From positions 1-64,000 of the forward strand of contig NZ_QLNV01000007.1 of assembly GCF_003285545.1 (NCBI RefSeq): DNA of 64,000 nt, in the 5' to 3' direction. The notes under the pieces were generated by a model. It saw nothing but the letters and a program-made list of their open reading frames with translations, did not search any database and was not told where the DNA came from. Position 1 is the stretch's first letter. Each line of letters begins with the position of its first letter. Shown here piece by piece: positions 1 to 9,275 of this stretch. Made by a program: the position numbers and the translations under genes. The stretch is from Sinomicrobium soli (GTDB taxonomy: Bacteria > Bacteroidota > Bacteroidia > Flavobacteriales > Flavobacteriaceae).

Positions 1-69
1 TACAATGAGGTACGTCCCTTAGAATTATAGAAAAAATTTATGAACAAAACTTGTCTGAGTCATAGGATA

Positions 70-112
70 CAGGCAGGTTCACTTCGCTGCGCTGCGTTCT
101 GAATGACATTGA
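70..112. repeat. Partial dispersed CATTCTGA-type element
   Basis: A fragment with GCAGGTTCACTTCGCTGCG followed by TTCTGAATGAC. It is the inverted orientation of the element that recurs in many intergenic gaps of this window (near 3.4, 24.1, 33.7, 45.2 and 61.1 kb). I see no coding potential in it. Confidence 0.6.
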
Positions 113-184
113 TCCCTGGGAGCGATTTTTCCCCTTTCCTTCCGTAATTCTGTTATCTTTGCCTCGTTAAATTCCATATTAAAA

Positions 185-757
185 ATGAATATAGAAACAC
201 AATTACGCCAGCGCAGCGGTGCGGTGTGTGAACTCAGCGGTGTTGCCGAAAACCTTTGTGTATACCAGGTACCCCATGCCCCCGCAGACGGGGCAGATGC
301 CTGTATCCTGATCAGTGAAACCTGCCTTAAGCAGATCGAAAACCCGGAAACCATGGACCCCAATCACTGGCGGTGCCTGAACGACAGCATGTGGAGCCAG
401 GTTCCCGCAGTACAGGTCGTGGTATGGCGCGTGTTGCAACAACTGAAAAACGAGGGCTGGCCGCAGGACCTGCTCGACATGATGTATATGGACGAAGACA
501 CCCTGGCCTGGGCGGCAACCGGGAGCGACAACGGGGAAGAAAATGTAAAACACCGGGATAGCAATGGCGCCGAACTGCAGCCGGGAGACACGGTAGTACT
601 GGTAAAGGACCTTAACGTAAAAGGCACCTCGTTTACCGCCAAGCGGGGAACTGCAGTCAGGAAAATCACTCTCGTGCACGACAACCCGGAGCAGATAGAA
701 GGCCGCGTGGAAGGGCAGCAGATCGTTATTCTGACCAGGTTCGTGAAAAAGGGTTGA
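185..757 (+). CDS. PhnA-domain protein (YjdM-like)
   Basis: A 190-residue cytoplasmic protein of the PhnA/YjdM family. The N-terminal half begins with a degenerate zinc-ribbon-like stretch (CELS near residue 15, where a CxxC pair would be expected). The C-terminal third (about residues 125-190) is the small beta-barrel PhnA domain, recognisable from DSNGAELQPGDTVVLVKDL and the conserved sequence through KRGTAV to the end. The family is named from the E. coli phn region, but YjdM is not needed for phosphonate breakdown and its real role is unsettled. No other phn gene is nearby. The gene stands alone, with its own start after an AT-rich leader. The family call is secure; the function is open. 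Confidence 0.85.
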   Translation: MNIETQLRQRSGAVCELSGVAENLCVYQVPHAPADGADACILISETCLKQIENPETMDPNHWRCLNDSMWSQVPAVQVVVWRVLQQLKNEGWPQDLLDMMYMDEDTLAWAATGSDNGEENVKHRDSNGAELQPGDTVVLVKDLNVKGTSFTAKRGTAVRKITLVHDNPEQIEGRVEGQQIVILTRFVKKG

Positions 758-895
758 TTTGCCGACCTCCTAATTTCATATTCCTTAAATTACACAATAC
801 GCAATAAAAAAGTATTTAAATATAATTTAACGTATTTTTTATTAAAAAATAACGATCCTAATTATCAATATTTCATATCTGTACCTCTGCTGTTC

Positions 896-926
896 TTGCA
901 AATGAGGAATGTTTTGCCTAATTTTG
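896..926 (+). promoter_or_regulatory. Bacteroidota-type promoter for the E1 gene
   Basis: TTG at the left end and TAATTTTG at the right end, separated by 20 bases, fit the Bacteroidota sigma-70 pattern (TTG near -33, TAnnTTTG near -7). Transcription would start about 15 bases before the ATG of the E1 fusion gene. Confidence 0.6.
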
Positions 927-948
927 TGAACCCTATTAAAACAACGAT

Positions 949-3357
949 ATGCGTACTGAAACAGATTCCCGGAAAGACATCACCTTCGATGATTTCAAAA
1001 CACAGGTCCTGCACGACTACAGGATCGCCGTTACCAGCCGGGAATGCAGTTTACTGGGACGCAGGGAAGTACTTACCGGCAAGGCCAAATTCGGGATTTT
1101 CGGCGATGGCAAGGAGGTGCCCCAGCTGGCGATGGCCAGGGCATTCCGCAACGGGGATTTCAGGAGCGGTTACTATCGCGACCAGACCTTTATGATGGCC
1201 ATAGGCGAATTTACGCCCCGGCATTTTTTTGCAGGCCTCTACGCCCATACCGACATCGAAAAGGAACCCATGAGCGCCGGGCGCCAGATGGGAGGGCATT
1301 TCCTGACGTACAGCATGGATGAAGAAGGGAACTGGAAAGACCTTACCCAACAGAAAAACAGCAGTAGCGATATTTCCCCCACTGCCGCCCAGATGCCGAG
1401 GCTCCTGGGACTGGCACAGGCTTCCAAAATATACCGGCAGGTGCCCGGAACCGACAGCCGTGGCTTCTCCGAAAACGGCAATGAAGTTGCCTGGGGAACC
1501 ATAGGAAATGCCAGTACCAGCGAAGGCCTGTTTTTCGAAACGGTCAATGCAGCCGGCGTATTACAGGTTCCTATGGTGATCAGTATCTGGGACGATATGT
1601 ACGGTATTTCGGTACATGCCAGGCACCAGACCACCAAGGAAAATATAGCCGAAGTACTGAAAGGCTTCCAGAGGGATGACAAACCCGGGCTGGAGATCGT
1701 GGTGGCAAAGGGATGGGATTACCCCACCCTGGTGGAGACGTATGAACAGGCCGGAAAGACAGCCAGGGAAGAACATGTTCCCGTACTCATCCATGTCACC
1801 GAACTCACACAGCCACAGGGGCATTCCACTTCGGGTTCACACGAGCGGTACAAGAGCAAAGAACGTCTCGAATGGGAAAAGGCCCATGACTGCAACCTGA
1901 AAATGAGGGAATGGCTGCTGGACAATGGCTTTGCTTCGGAAGAAGAACTCATAGCCCTCGAAAAAGAAGTCAAGAAAGAAGTACGCGAAGCCAAAAAAGA
2001 GGCCTGGGACGATTTTACAAGGCCGATAAAGCATAAAAAGAAAGAAGCGGTCGGCCTGCTGGACAGCCTGGCAGGCGTGAGTGCAAACAAGTCGTTTGTC
2101 AACAAGCTGAAAAACGACCTGATCGCCATTGACGAACCGGTCAAAAAGGATATTCTCTCCCTGACCAGGAAGGCATTGCGGTATGTGATCCGGGAATCTT
2201 CCCCGGAGAAGGACGCCCTGTCTGCCTGGATAGACCACTACCTGAAGGAAGAACAGCCGAATTACAGCTCCCTGCTGTACAGCGAACTTCCGAACAGGGC
2301 CACCAATATCCCGGAAATTCCGCCGATTTACGGGGACCACCCCGAAATGGTGGACGGCCGTATCATCATCCGTGACAACTTTGACCGCCTCTTCGGCAAA
2401 CACGCCAATGTGCTGGTGTTCGGGGAAGACAGCGGTAATATAGGCGATGTCAACCAGGGACTGGAAGGCTTACAGAAAAAATACGGCGAGCTCAGGGTGT
2501 CGGATACCGGTATACGGGAAGCCACCATCCTCGGGCAAGGTATAGGGCTTGCACTCCGGGGGCTACGTCCCATAGCAGAAATACAATACCTCGATTATAT
2601 TCTCTACGCCCTGCAGACCATGAGCGACGACCTGGCCTCCCTGCATTACCGCACCTACGGGAAGCAGAAAGCGCCGGTTATCGTAAGGACCAGAGGGCAC
2701 CGGCTTGAAGGGATCTGGCACGCAGGCTCACAAATGGGAGGGCTCATACACCTCCTCCGGGGCATGTATATCCTCACCCCGAGGAACATGACCAAGGCTG
2801 CAGGCTTTTACAACACCCTGCTGGAAAGTGACGAACCGGCCCTGATCGTGGAAAGCCTCAACGGATACCGGCTTAAGGAACGCCTTCCGGAAAACCTTGG
2901 GGAATACAGAACCCCGATCGGGAAAATAGAAGTGGTCAGGGAAGGAAAAGACATTACCCTTTTGTCTTACGGCTCTACGTTCCGTATCGTGGAACAGGTG
3001 GCCAGAGACCTTATGGAAACAGGTATCGATGCCGAGGTCATCGATGCACAGACCCTGCTCCCCTTCGACATACACGGTGAAACGCTGGAAAGTGTCAAAA
3101 AGACCAGCCGCCTGCTCATTATCGACGAAGATGTTCCCGGCGGGGCCTCTGCCTATCTCATGCAGGAAATTGTTGAAAAACAGGGCGCATACCGCTATCT
3201 CGACAGTGCCCCGCAGACCCTTACGGCCCGGGCACACCGGCCTGCCTACGGTACGGATGGTGACTATTTCTCCAAACCCAATGCAGAAGACATCTTCGAA
3301 AAGGCATACGGTATCATGCACGAAGCAGACCCTCAACGGTTCCCGGCGCTTCGGTAG
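949..3357 (+). CDS. Fused 2-oxoacid dehydrogenase E1 (alpha + beta)
   Basis: An 802-residue thiamine-diphosphate enzyme with the E1 alpha-like half (about residues 1-380) and the E1 beta-like half (about 465-790) in one chain. It should decarboxylate a 2-oxo acid (branched-chain 2-oxo acids or pyruvate) and reductively acylate the lipoyl group of an E2 subunit. The alpha half shows EVAWGTIGNASTSEGLFFE and DDMYGISV. The beta half shows EDSGNIGDVNQG, GIREATILGQGIGLALRGLRP and the C-terminal IDAQTLLPFD / IDEDVPGGASAY regions. A charged Lys/Glu-rich linker (about 340-370) lies between the two lobes. No E2 or E3 gene is adjacent, so the partners are encoded elsewhere. This fused architecture is common in Bacteroidota; substrate preference cannot be read from the sequence. 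Confidence 0.9.
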   Translation: MRTETDSRKDITFDDFKTQVLHDYRIAVTSRECSLLGRREVLTGKAKFGIFGDGKEVPQLAMARAFRNGDFRSGYYRDQTFMMAIGEFTPRHFFAGLYAHTDIEKEPMSAGRQMGGHFLTYSMDEEGNWKDLTQQKNSSSDISPTAAQMPRLLGLAQASKIYRQVPGTDSRGFSENGNEVAWGTIGNASTSEGLFFETVNAAGVLQVPMVISIWDDMYGISVHARHQTTKENIAEVLKGFQRDDKPGLEIVVAKGWDYPTLVETYEQAGKTAREEHVPVLIHVTELTQPQGHSTSGSHERYKSKERLEWEKAHDCNLKMREWLLDNGFASEEELIALEKEVKKEVREAKKEAWDDFTRPIKHKKKEAVGLLDSLAGVSANKSFVNKLKNDLIAIDEPVKKDILSLTRKALRYVIRESSPEKDALSAWIDHYLKEEQPNYSSLLYSELPNRATNIPEIPPIYGDHPEMVDGRIIIRDNFDRLFGKHANVLVFGEDSGNIGDVNQGLEGLQKKYGELRVSDTGIREATILGQGIGLALRGLRPIAEIQYLDYILYALQTMSDDLASLHYRTYGKQKAPVIVRTRGHRLEGIWHAGSQMGGLIHLLRGMYILTPRNMTKAAGFYNTLLESDEPALIVESLNGYRLKERLPENLGEYRTPIGKIEVVREGKDITLLSYGSTFRIVEQVARDLMETGIDAEVIDAQTLLPFDIHGETLESVKKTSRLLIIDEDVPGGASAYLMQEIVEKQGAYRYLDSAPQTLTARAHRPAYGTDGDYFSKPNAEDIFEKAYGIMHEADPQRFPALR

Positions 3358-3700
3358 TTTTAGTTCGTAGTTTGGTAGTTCTTAGTTCTTAGTTGCAGTT
3401 TAGTCACAATGTCATTCTGATCGAAGCGCAGCGGAGGAAGAATCTCCCCACACGATCAAAGGAAATTCAACAGCATCACCGAAAGACCTGAGATTCCTCC
3501 TATCGTCGGAATGACAAGCCTCTGTTATTCTGATCGAAGCGCAGCGGAGTGAAGAATCTCTGCTCCCGGATCAAAGAATCTTCAACAGCATAACTGAAAG
3601 ACCGGAGATCCCTCGACTGCGCCCGGGATGACACTCCTGTTATTCTGAGCGGAGCGCAGCGAAGTCGAAGAATCTCCAATCCTGCTCAAAGTATCTTCAA
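3357..3700. repeat. Intergenic repeat cluster (TTAGTT tract plus three CATTCTGA elements)
   Basis: The gap after the E1 gene starts with a degenerate TTAGTT(C/G) tract. Three head-to-tail units follow, each reading CATTCTGA(T/G)CGAAGCGCAGCG... GAATCTC..., with spacers containing CAAAG.A..TTCAACA. The units are about 110 bases apart. No gene is visible. The last part of the gap up to the antiporter start is AT-rich leader. Confidence 0.8.
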
Positions 3701-3809
3701 CAACAACCAACACCCTTAAAAAATTCCCCGCTGCATAGGATATTTTTAACAAAATGCTTTTCTTTACGGCAATTAAGGTTCACTTTATACGATCCGGTAG
3801 TTCCTGTAT

Positions 3810-5288
3810 ATGAATATTACTACAGAAAACATTTTACTCATAGGTTCCGCACTGCTCTTTATCAGCATTATAGCGGGAAAGACTTCCTACCGTGTAGGAC
3901 TGCCCACGCTTATACTCTTCCTCGCCATCGGGATGCTGGCAGGTTCCGAAGGCATAGGGAAAATTTATTTTAACGATCCGAAAACCGCACAGTTTATCGG
4001 TATAGTATCGCTGAATTTCATCCTGTTTTCCGGGGGACTGGAAACCAACTGGAAGACGATAAAACCGGTGCTCTGGCAGGGGATTTCCCTTTCCACACTG
4101 GGCGTCATGATCACCGCCGCATCACTCGGGATCTTCGTATGGGCGATCTCCGATTTTACGATCTATGAGGGGCTGCTCTTAGGGGCCATTGTCTCCTCTA
4201 CCGATGCCGCGGCCGTTTTCTCCATATTGCGTTCCAAAAACATCGCCCTGAAAACCAACATACGCCCTACCCTGGAGCTGGAGAGCGGGAGTAACGACCC
4301 GATGGCGTATTTCCTCACCGTCGCCTTTCTCGGGCTCGTGCTCAACCCGGAAGAAAGCATATGGTCTGTTTTCCCCATGTTCCTGCAACAGATATCCCTG
4401 GGCGCCCTGCTCGGCTTCCTGATGGGAAAAGTGTCCAGGTTCGTCATCAACAAGATCAATATTGATTTCGAGGGGCTGTACCCCGTACTGGCCATAGCCC
4501 TGATGTTCTTTACCTTTTCCCTTACCGATTTTGTCGGGGGGAACGGTTTTCTCGCTGTTTACCTCTGTGCCGTTTACCTGGGCAACCAGGACATCATACA
4601 CAAAAAGACCATCATACGCATGTTCGACGGACTCGCCTGGCTGATGCAGATCGCCCTGTTCCTCACCCTGGGCCTGCTCGTGTACCCCAGTCATATCCCT
4701 CCCATTTTCGGGATCGGACTGCTTATTTCCATTTTCCTGATCTTTATTGCCCGGCCCTTCAGTGTATTCCTCAGCCTCATGCTTTTTAAAATGAAATTGC
4801 GGAGGCGATGGTATATCTCCTGGGTAGGGCTCCGCGGGGCGGTTCCCATCGTATTTGCCACCTATCCCCTGCTGGCGGGTATCGATAAGGCCGACCTCAT
4901 TTTCAACATTGTGTTCTTTGTGTCCGTGACCTCCGTACTGGTGCAGGGAACCACCCTGTCACTTATCGCAAAATGGCTGCATGTTGCCCTGCCTCAAAAG
5001 GCCAAACGCAAGACCCCGGTAGATATCTTCCTGTCTGACGGGGCCAAATCCACCCTCGAGGAAATTCGCCTGGAAGACGACAATCCTTCCATCGGCAAAA
5101 AGATCGTGGACCTGCATTTTCCGAAAAATGCCATTATCGCCATGATCAAAAGGGATGACAAATATATCACCCCCAACGGGGCTACGGTCCTTGAAGACGG
5201 CGATGCCCTGATGATCCTCGCCGAAAACCGCGACGGTATGGAACAGGTCTATACGACACTGAATGTTTACGACCGCGAAGCGGAATGA
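3810..5288 (+). CDS. CPA1-family potassium(sodium)/proton antiporter with RCK_C domain
   Basis: A 492-residue inner-membrane exchanger. About 12 hydrophobic segments span residues 5-395. They include the core motif STDAAAVFSIL near 130 and the ND pair in ESGSNDPMA near 157, typical of electroneutral CPA1 exchangers. The C-terminal 85 residues (GKKIVDLHFPKNAIIAMIKR ... LEDGDALMIL) form a TrkA-C/RCK_C domain, as in NhaP2/CvrA-type K+/H+ antiporters, which usually senses a ligand. It probably exports K+ or Na+ for pH and ion homeostasis. It stands alone and converges on the VWA gene. The family is certain; cation choice is inferred. Confidence 0.9.
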   Translation: MNITTENILLIGSALLFISIIAGKTSYRVGLPTLILFLAIGMLAGSEGIGKIYFNDPKTAQFIGIVSLNFILFSGGLETNWKTIKPVLWQGISLSTLGVMITAASLGIFVWAISDFTIYEGLLLGAIVSSTDAAAVFSILRSKNIALKTNIRPTLELESGSNDPMAYFLTVAFLGLVLNPEESIWSVFPMFLQQISLGALLGFLMGKVSRFVINKINIDFEGLYPVLAIALMFFTFSLTDFVGGNGFLAVYLCAVYLGNQDIIHKKTIIRMFDGLAWLMQIALFLTLGLLVYPSHIPPIFGIGLLISIFLIFIARPFSVFLSLMLFKMKLRRRWYISWVGLRGAVPIVFATYPLLAGIDKADLIFNIVFFVSVTSVLVQGTTLSLIAKWLHVALPQKAKRKTPVDIFLSDGAKSTLEEIRLEDDNPSIGKKIVDLHFPKNAIIAMIKRDDKYITPNGATVLEDGDALMILAENRDGMEQVYTTLNVYDREAE

Positions 5289-5296
5289 TACAAAAC

Positions 5297-5330
5297 AGGG
5301 GCTGACCCGGACGGATCTGCCCCTTTCTCT
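5297..5330. terminator. Possible terminator between convergent genes
   Basis: AGGGGC and GCCCCT arms are separated by 16 bases and followed on the + strand by a T-rich run (TTCTCTTCT). It lies in the 43-base gap between the antiporter and VWA stops and could serve the antiporter transcript. The stem is short. Confidence 0.45.
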
Positions 5331-5331
5331 T

Positions 5332-6477
5332 CTATTGTTTGTATCCTTTAGCCCTGGCTATTTCCAGGATAGATACCGTGATGACTTTTCCCAGGTCGTC
5401 CTGTACACCTTTCCGGGCCTGTTCTTTCTCTATATAGGCCTGGCGTTTTTTAGCCAGTTCGGCAATTTCCGCCTGGATTTTTTCGCGTTCTGCCTTCTTC
5501 CGGTTCACATAGTCGCGCATCTCCTGCCTGGTTTTTCCCCGCATCTCTTCCGGAAGCTTATTTTCAGGTATTTTCTCCAATGCATCAGGGTCAGATTTTA
5601 TTTTATCGACCAGGTCCCAGCTCTCATTGCGATATGCCCGGCTTGCTTTGGATACCGTGCGTTCCGCTATATTGGCAAAAGAAATTTCTTCTGCCTCCTC
5701 ATCCTGTGCATTCTGAACCGCAAGCCTTTTTTGTCCGTAGGAACCATACCCCACATAGGTGTTGTTCAACAATTGGTTACATCTGGTAATCCGGTCGTCA
5801 TAAGGTGTTGCAATATGACGTATTACAGCATTTGAATCTATATTAAAATATTTTCCTTTTCCTCTCTCTGCCCCGTCTTTCCAGAAGGTACGGATACCTT
5901 CTTCCCCGCTTCCACAAAAAATGGTATTGACGAACAACTGATCGTTGACCGCATCAGAAATAGCTTCCTTATAGCTAATGGTCCCCTGGTCGAAGGGTTC
6001 GTTCCCGGCGATATAGATAAGCTTCATCGCCCTGGAATCGGTATTCCAGTCGAGTTTCTTTGTGGCATTCTGTATAACTGCACCGCAGTATTCGCTTCCG
6101 CCGTTGGTTCCCAGGGCAAATAAATGCTCCGAAATCAAATCCAGGTCGCCGGTAAGCCCGACCACCTGCCGGATGTACCCCGATTCGGCAGGCAGGCCGT
6201 CATTGCCGTATTCGTACAAGGCGATCTCAATACGGGCCTCCTCTCCGTCAAAGCGAAGTGTAGTCAGGGTATTGACTATATTCCAGAGCCTGGATTTTGC
6301 CTGGTTGATAAGCCCGTCCATGCTGTTGGAGGTATCGAGTAACAGGGCCACCTGAATACTCCCGCTAAAATTTTCATCTTCCGGAGAAAACGGCACTTTA
6401 TGCTCTTTTTCCGCAAAGGCAGAAGCGGAAATTGTTCCGCTGATCAGTGCGATCAGAATTACTGCTAAATTTTTCAT
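5332..6477 (-). CDS. Secreted von Willebrand factor A (VWA) domain protein
   Basis: A 381-residue protein with a clear Sec signal peptide (MKNLAVILIALISGTISASA, cleavage near AFA-EKE). It is followed by a VWA domain (about residues 40-230) with an intact metal-ion-dependent adhesion site, DTSNS at 48-52. The C-terminal 100 residues are charged and helical, rich in Lys/Glu and probably coiled coil (KKAEREKIQAEIAELAKKR). No lipobox cysteine is present, so it is probably periplasmic. VWA proteins usually mediate protein-protein contacts; the partner is unknown. It is divergent from the sensor kinase gene. Confidence 0.85.
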   Translation of the reverse strand: MKNLAVILIALISGTISASAFAEKEHKVPFSPEDENFSGSIQVALLLDTSNSMDGLINQAKSRLWNIVNTLTTLRFDGEEARIEIALYEYGNDGLPAESGYIRQVVGLTGDLDLISEHLFALGTNGGSEYCGAVIQNATKKLDWNTDSRAMKLIYIAGNEPFDQGTISYKEAISDAVNDQLFVNTIFCGSGEEGIRTFWKDGAERGKGKYFNIDSNAVIRHIATPYDDRITRCNQLLNNTYVGYGSYGQKRLAVQNAQDEEAEEISFANIAERTVSKASRAYRNESWDLVDKIKSDPDALEKIPENKLPEEMRGKTRQEMRDYVNRKKAEREKIQAEIAELAKKRQAYIEKEQARKGVQDDLGKVITVSILEIARAKGYKQ

Positions 6478-6643
6478 TGCTTTGTGTTTTTAATAAAGAA
6501 TTTATTTAAATATCCGTGGTAAAAGTAGGCTCCATATCCGTACAGGCGGACAAGACCGGGTGAAATGGCGTTTTGACTTGGTTAAAAGGGTTTCCTAAGT
6601 GGTTTTTATTTGGTTATTTTACACGGTCTATTTAAATTACCGT

Positions 6644-8488
6644 ATGCAACGTGTTTATTATATAGTGTTTACACTACTCTTATGCCACTGTTTTTCCTTT
6701 TCCCAGGAGAAGGACAGTACTACTTATGGCAAAAAGCAGAACAACGTCATGAGATCTTCCGGTAGGGTAATAAACACCAATGCCCGAAAAGCGGAGCAAC
6801 TAAGGCAATCCCTCAGCGAAAACGATCTGACCACAGCTGCCACCCTTTACGAAGAGCTGGCTGAAAGCCTGGCGGAACAGGGTGAATACGGCAAGGCGGA
6901 AAACTACTTTAACAGTGCTTTAAAGATTTACACCCGGCAAAAGAACAGTGTGAAAACAGCTTCCGTGGCCCGGTCGCTGGCACAGGTACTGGAGCAACAG
7001 GAAAAATATGCCGAAGCTGCGGATAAATACCGGATGGCCGGGGAAACAGAAACAAAACCGGCGGTGTCACGGTTAAATTTTACCGACGCCAAACGGGTAC
7101 GCCACTACGACAACCCGGAGACGCAACTCGATATGATCGATTCGAACCTTGAAATTGCTGAAGACGAGGAGATTCTTGAAGAACAGGTAAACCTTTACCG
7201 CCAAAGGGCCGAAACCAGTCTTCGGGCCGACGATACCACCGGTGCCATACAGAGTTATTCACAGGCCATAAAAATAGCCGGAAGCAGCCCCAGGGAAATG
7301 GTAAAACTAAAAACCGAAGCGGCAAGGGTGTATGAAAGCGACAACAGGATTGATGAGGCCATAGCGCTGACCACGGCTGCATTGGACGAAGCCACTGCCA
7401 TAGACGATACAGATGAGATCATCGCACAGACACAACACCTGGCAGGTTTGTACCAGAGAAAGAAGGAAGACACGCAAGCCATAACATTACTGGAAAAAGC
7501 CTATCAAACCGCCGTTACTCACGGAAAGACCACGGCGGCCAGGGAAGTGGTTATGGCACTCGGCAAGGTATACCAGGAACAGGGGTCCACACAACAATCC
7601 CTTGCTGCCTATCATCGTTTTCTCGATGACCTTGACCGTCTGATCAGGGCAGACAGCTCTTTGTTTGATGCCCGGGCCTTTGCGACCACCGAAGAACGTA
7701 TTGCCCGCCTGGAGAGCGAACGCCAACTCAAAGACCAGCTGCTCCTTAAAACCAACCGGCTGAACTATGTCCTGTTCGGCTCTGTAATACTCATGCTGGT
7801 CCTGTTGGGATGGATTGTAAAATCGTTTTATGACATTAAACTGAAAAACAAGAAAATAGCTTTACAGTCCCTGCGAAGGGAAATGAACCCGCATTTTATT
7901 TTCAACAGCCTGAACAGCATCAACCAGTTTATAGCGGAAAATAACGAACGTGAAGCCAATACCTACCTTACTTCCTACTCCAGGCTGATGCGGAGTACCA
8001 TGGAGATGTCCAGTAAAGATTTTATAACCCTCGCGGAAGAGCTGGAATTATTGGAAAAATATCTGAACCTGGAGCATCTCCGGTTTTTAGATACCTTTGA
8101 TTATACCGTGGAAGTTGACCCTACGATCGATACGGAGCACACATGGGTGCCCAATATGCTTATTCAGCCTCACGTGGAAAATGCCATCTGGCACGGTTTG
8201 CGCTATAAGGAAGAAAAAGGCCTGTTAAAGCTCTCCGTAGCCAACGCCCCCGGCTATATAAAGGTGATCATTGATGATAACGGTATCGGGACAACGCAAA
8301 GCAGGGCCCTGAAGACACATAACCAGAAGCTGCACGATTCACGGGGATTAAAGAATGTAAGGGAACGTATCAGGCTCCTCAACAAATTATACAGGCAGGA
8401 CCATTCGTTCCGCATTGTCGAAAAGGAGCAGGAAAGCGGGACCCGGGTCACCATTTATTTTTCAAAGCAGCTAAAAAAGCAACCATGA
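6644..8488 (+). CDS. LytS-type sensor histidine kinase with TPR sensor region
   Basis: A 614-residue membrane kinase. It has a signal peptide (MQRVYYIVFTLLLCHCFSFS), periplasmic tetratricopeptide-like helices (about 30-360, many E-A-Y/A-K periodicities) and one transmembrane segment (LFGSVILMLVLLGWIV, about 380). The cytoplasmic His_kinase domain follows, with the phospho-acceptor box NPHFIFNSLNSINQFI near 413-428, then a HATPase domain with N-box NMLIQPHVENAIWHG and G-box DDNGIG. I prefer the ATG at 6644 over the in-frame ATG 45 bases upstream because it places the signal peptide at the N-terminus. The stop overlaps the start of the response-regulator gene by four bases (ATGA), so the two are translationally coupled. 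The stimulus is unknown. Confidence 0.9.
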   Translation: MQRVYYIVFTLLLCHCFSFSQEKDSTTYGKKQNNVMRSSGRVINTNARKAEQLRQSLSENDLTTAATLYEELAESLAEQGEYGKAENYFNSALKIYTRQKNSVKTASVARSLAQVLEQQEKYAEAADKYRMAGETETKPAVSRLNFTDAKRVRHYDNPETQLDMIDSNLEIAEDEEILEEQVNLYRQRAETSLRADDTTGAIQSYSQAIKIAGSSPREMVKLKTEAARVYESDNRIDEAIALTTAALDEATAIDDTDEIIAQTQHLAGLYQRKKEDTQAITLLEKAYQTAVTHGKTTAAREVVMALGKVYQEQGSTQQSLAAYHRFLDDLDRLIRADSSLFDARAFATTEERIARLESERQLKDQLLLKTNRLNYVLFGSVILMLVLLGWIVKSFYDIKLKNKKIALQSLRREMNPHFIFNSLNSINQFIAENNEREANTYLTSYSRLMRSTMEMSSKDFITLAEELELLEKYLNLEHLRFLDTFDYTVEVDPTIDTEHTWVPNMLIQPHVENAIWHGLRYKEEKGLLKLSVANAPGYIKVIIDDNGIGTTQSRALKTHNQKLHDSRGLKNVRERIRLLNKLYRQDHSFRIVEKEQESGTRVTIYFSKQLKKQP

Positions 8489-9240
8489 ATATTCCGAAAA
8501 TACGCAGTGTCATCGTAGAAGACGAAACCGCCGCAAGGGAAACACTGAAAAATTACCTGGCGAAATACTGTCCGCAGATCTCCGTTGTCGGAGAGGCACA
8601 CCACGGCCGTATGGCCATCCCCCTGTTACACGAACTCCAACCGCAACTCGTCTTTCTCGATGTAGAAATGCCGTTTGGCAATGCTTTCGATGTCCTGGAA
8701 GGCTGTGAAGGCCTCCATTTTGAAACCATCTTTGTCACGGCCTATTCCGAATATTCCCTGCGGGCCTTAAACCAGAGCGCCGCTTACTACCTGCTCAAAC
8801 CCATAAGTATTGAAGAACTGGTCACTGCGGTAAACAAGGTGCAGGAACAGCTCCACAAGCAGGAACTCCTGGACCGCAACCGCATTTTACTGCAAAACCT
8901 GAAAGAACCCGCCCCGGAAAAGCGGCAGGTCATCCTCCCTACGCTGGAGGGGTTTGAAGTGGTGAAAATGGAAGATATCATCCGCCTGCGCGGCAACGGT
9001 AACTTTACGGATATCTACCTGAAAGACGGAAGCAAAAAAATGGTCTGCCGTTTTCTGAAGCATTTTGCCGAACTCCTCCCGGAGCCCTTTATGCGCGTTC
9101 ACCGTTCGCATATCATCAATACGCGCTGTGTCGCAATATACAACAAGGGCAACGGGGGCCATGTGACCCTTACCGACGGAAGTGAAGTGGAAATATCTGC
9201 GAGCTATAAGGAAATGTTCCTGAAGAACTTTATACACTGA
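8485..9240 (+). CDS. LytTR-family response regulator
   Basis: A 251-residue transcription factor. The N-terminal receiver domain (about 1-125) has the acidic pair VEDE at 11-14, the phospho-acceptor Asp in LVFLDVEMP (about 58), Thr in FVTAYS and Lys in LLKPIS. The C-terminal LytTR DNA-binding domain (about 148-250) contains IIRLRGNGNFTDIYLKDG and MRVHRSHIIN. It is phosphorylated by the kinase encoded immediately upstream, which shares a 4-base overlap. LytTR regulators bind direct repeats, but I could not identify target sites. Confidence 0.93.
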   Translation: MNIPKIRSVIVEDETAARETLKNYLAKYCPQISVVGEAHHGRMAIPLLHELQPQLVFLDVEMPFGNAFDVLEGCEGLHFETIFVTAYSEYSLRALNQSAAYYLLKPISIEELVTAVNKVQEQLHKQELLDRNRILLQNLKEPAPEKRQVILPTLEGFEVVKMEDIIRLRGNGNFTDIYLKDGSKKMVCRFLKHFAELLPEPFMRVHRSHIINTRCVAIYNKGNGGHVTLTDGSEVEISASYKEMFLKNFIH

Positions 9241-9275
9241 GCGCTGTTAGCTCAACAAAATCGACCTTCTAACGG

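Noticed and set aside
185-757. Phosphonate utilisation function for the PhnA-domain protein
   Set aside because: No phosphonate genes are near and the family name is historical; assigning phosphonate metabolism would be misleading.
3357-3400. CRISPR array suggested by regular TTAGTT-type repeats
   Set aside because: The units are short, degenerate and directly adjacent, with no unique spacers of even length and no cas genes.
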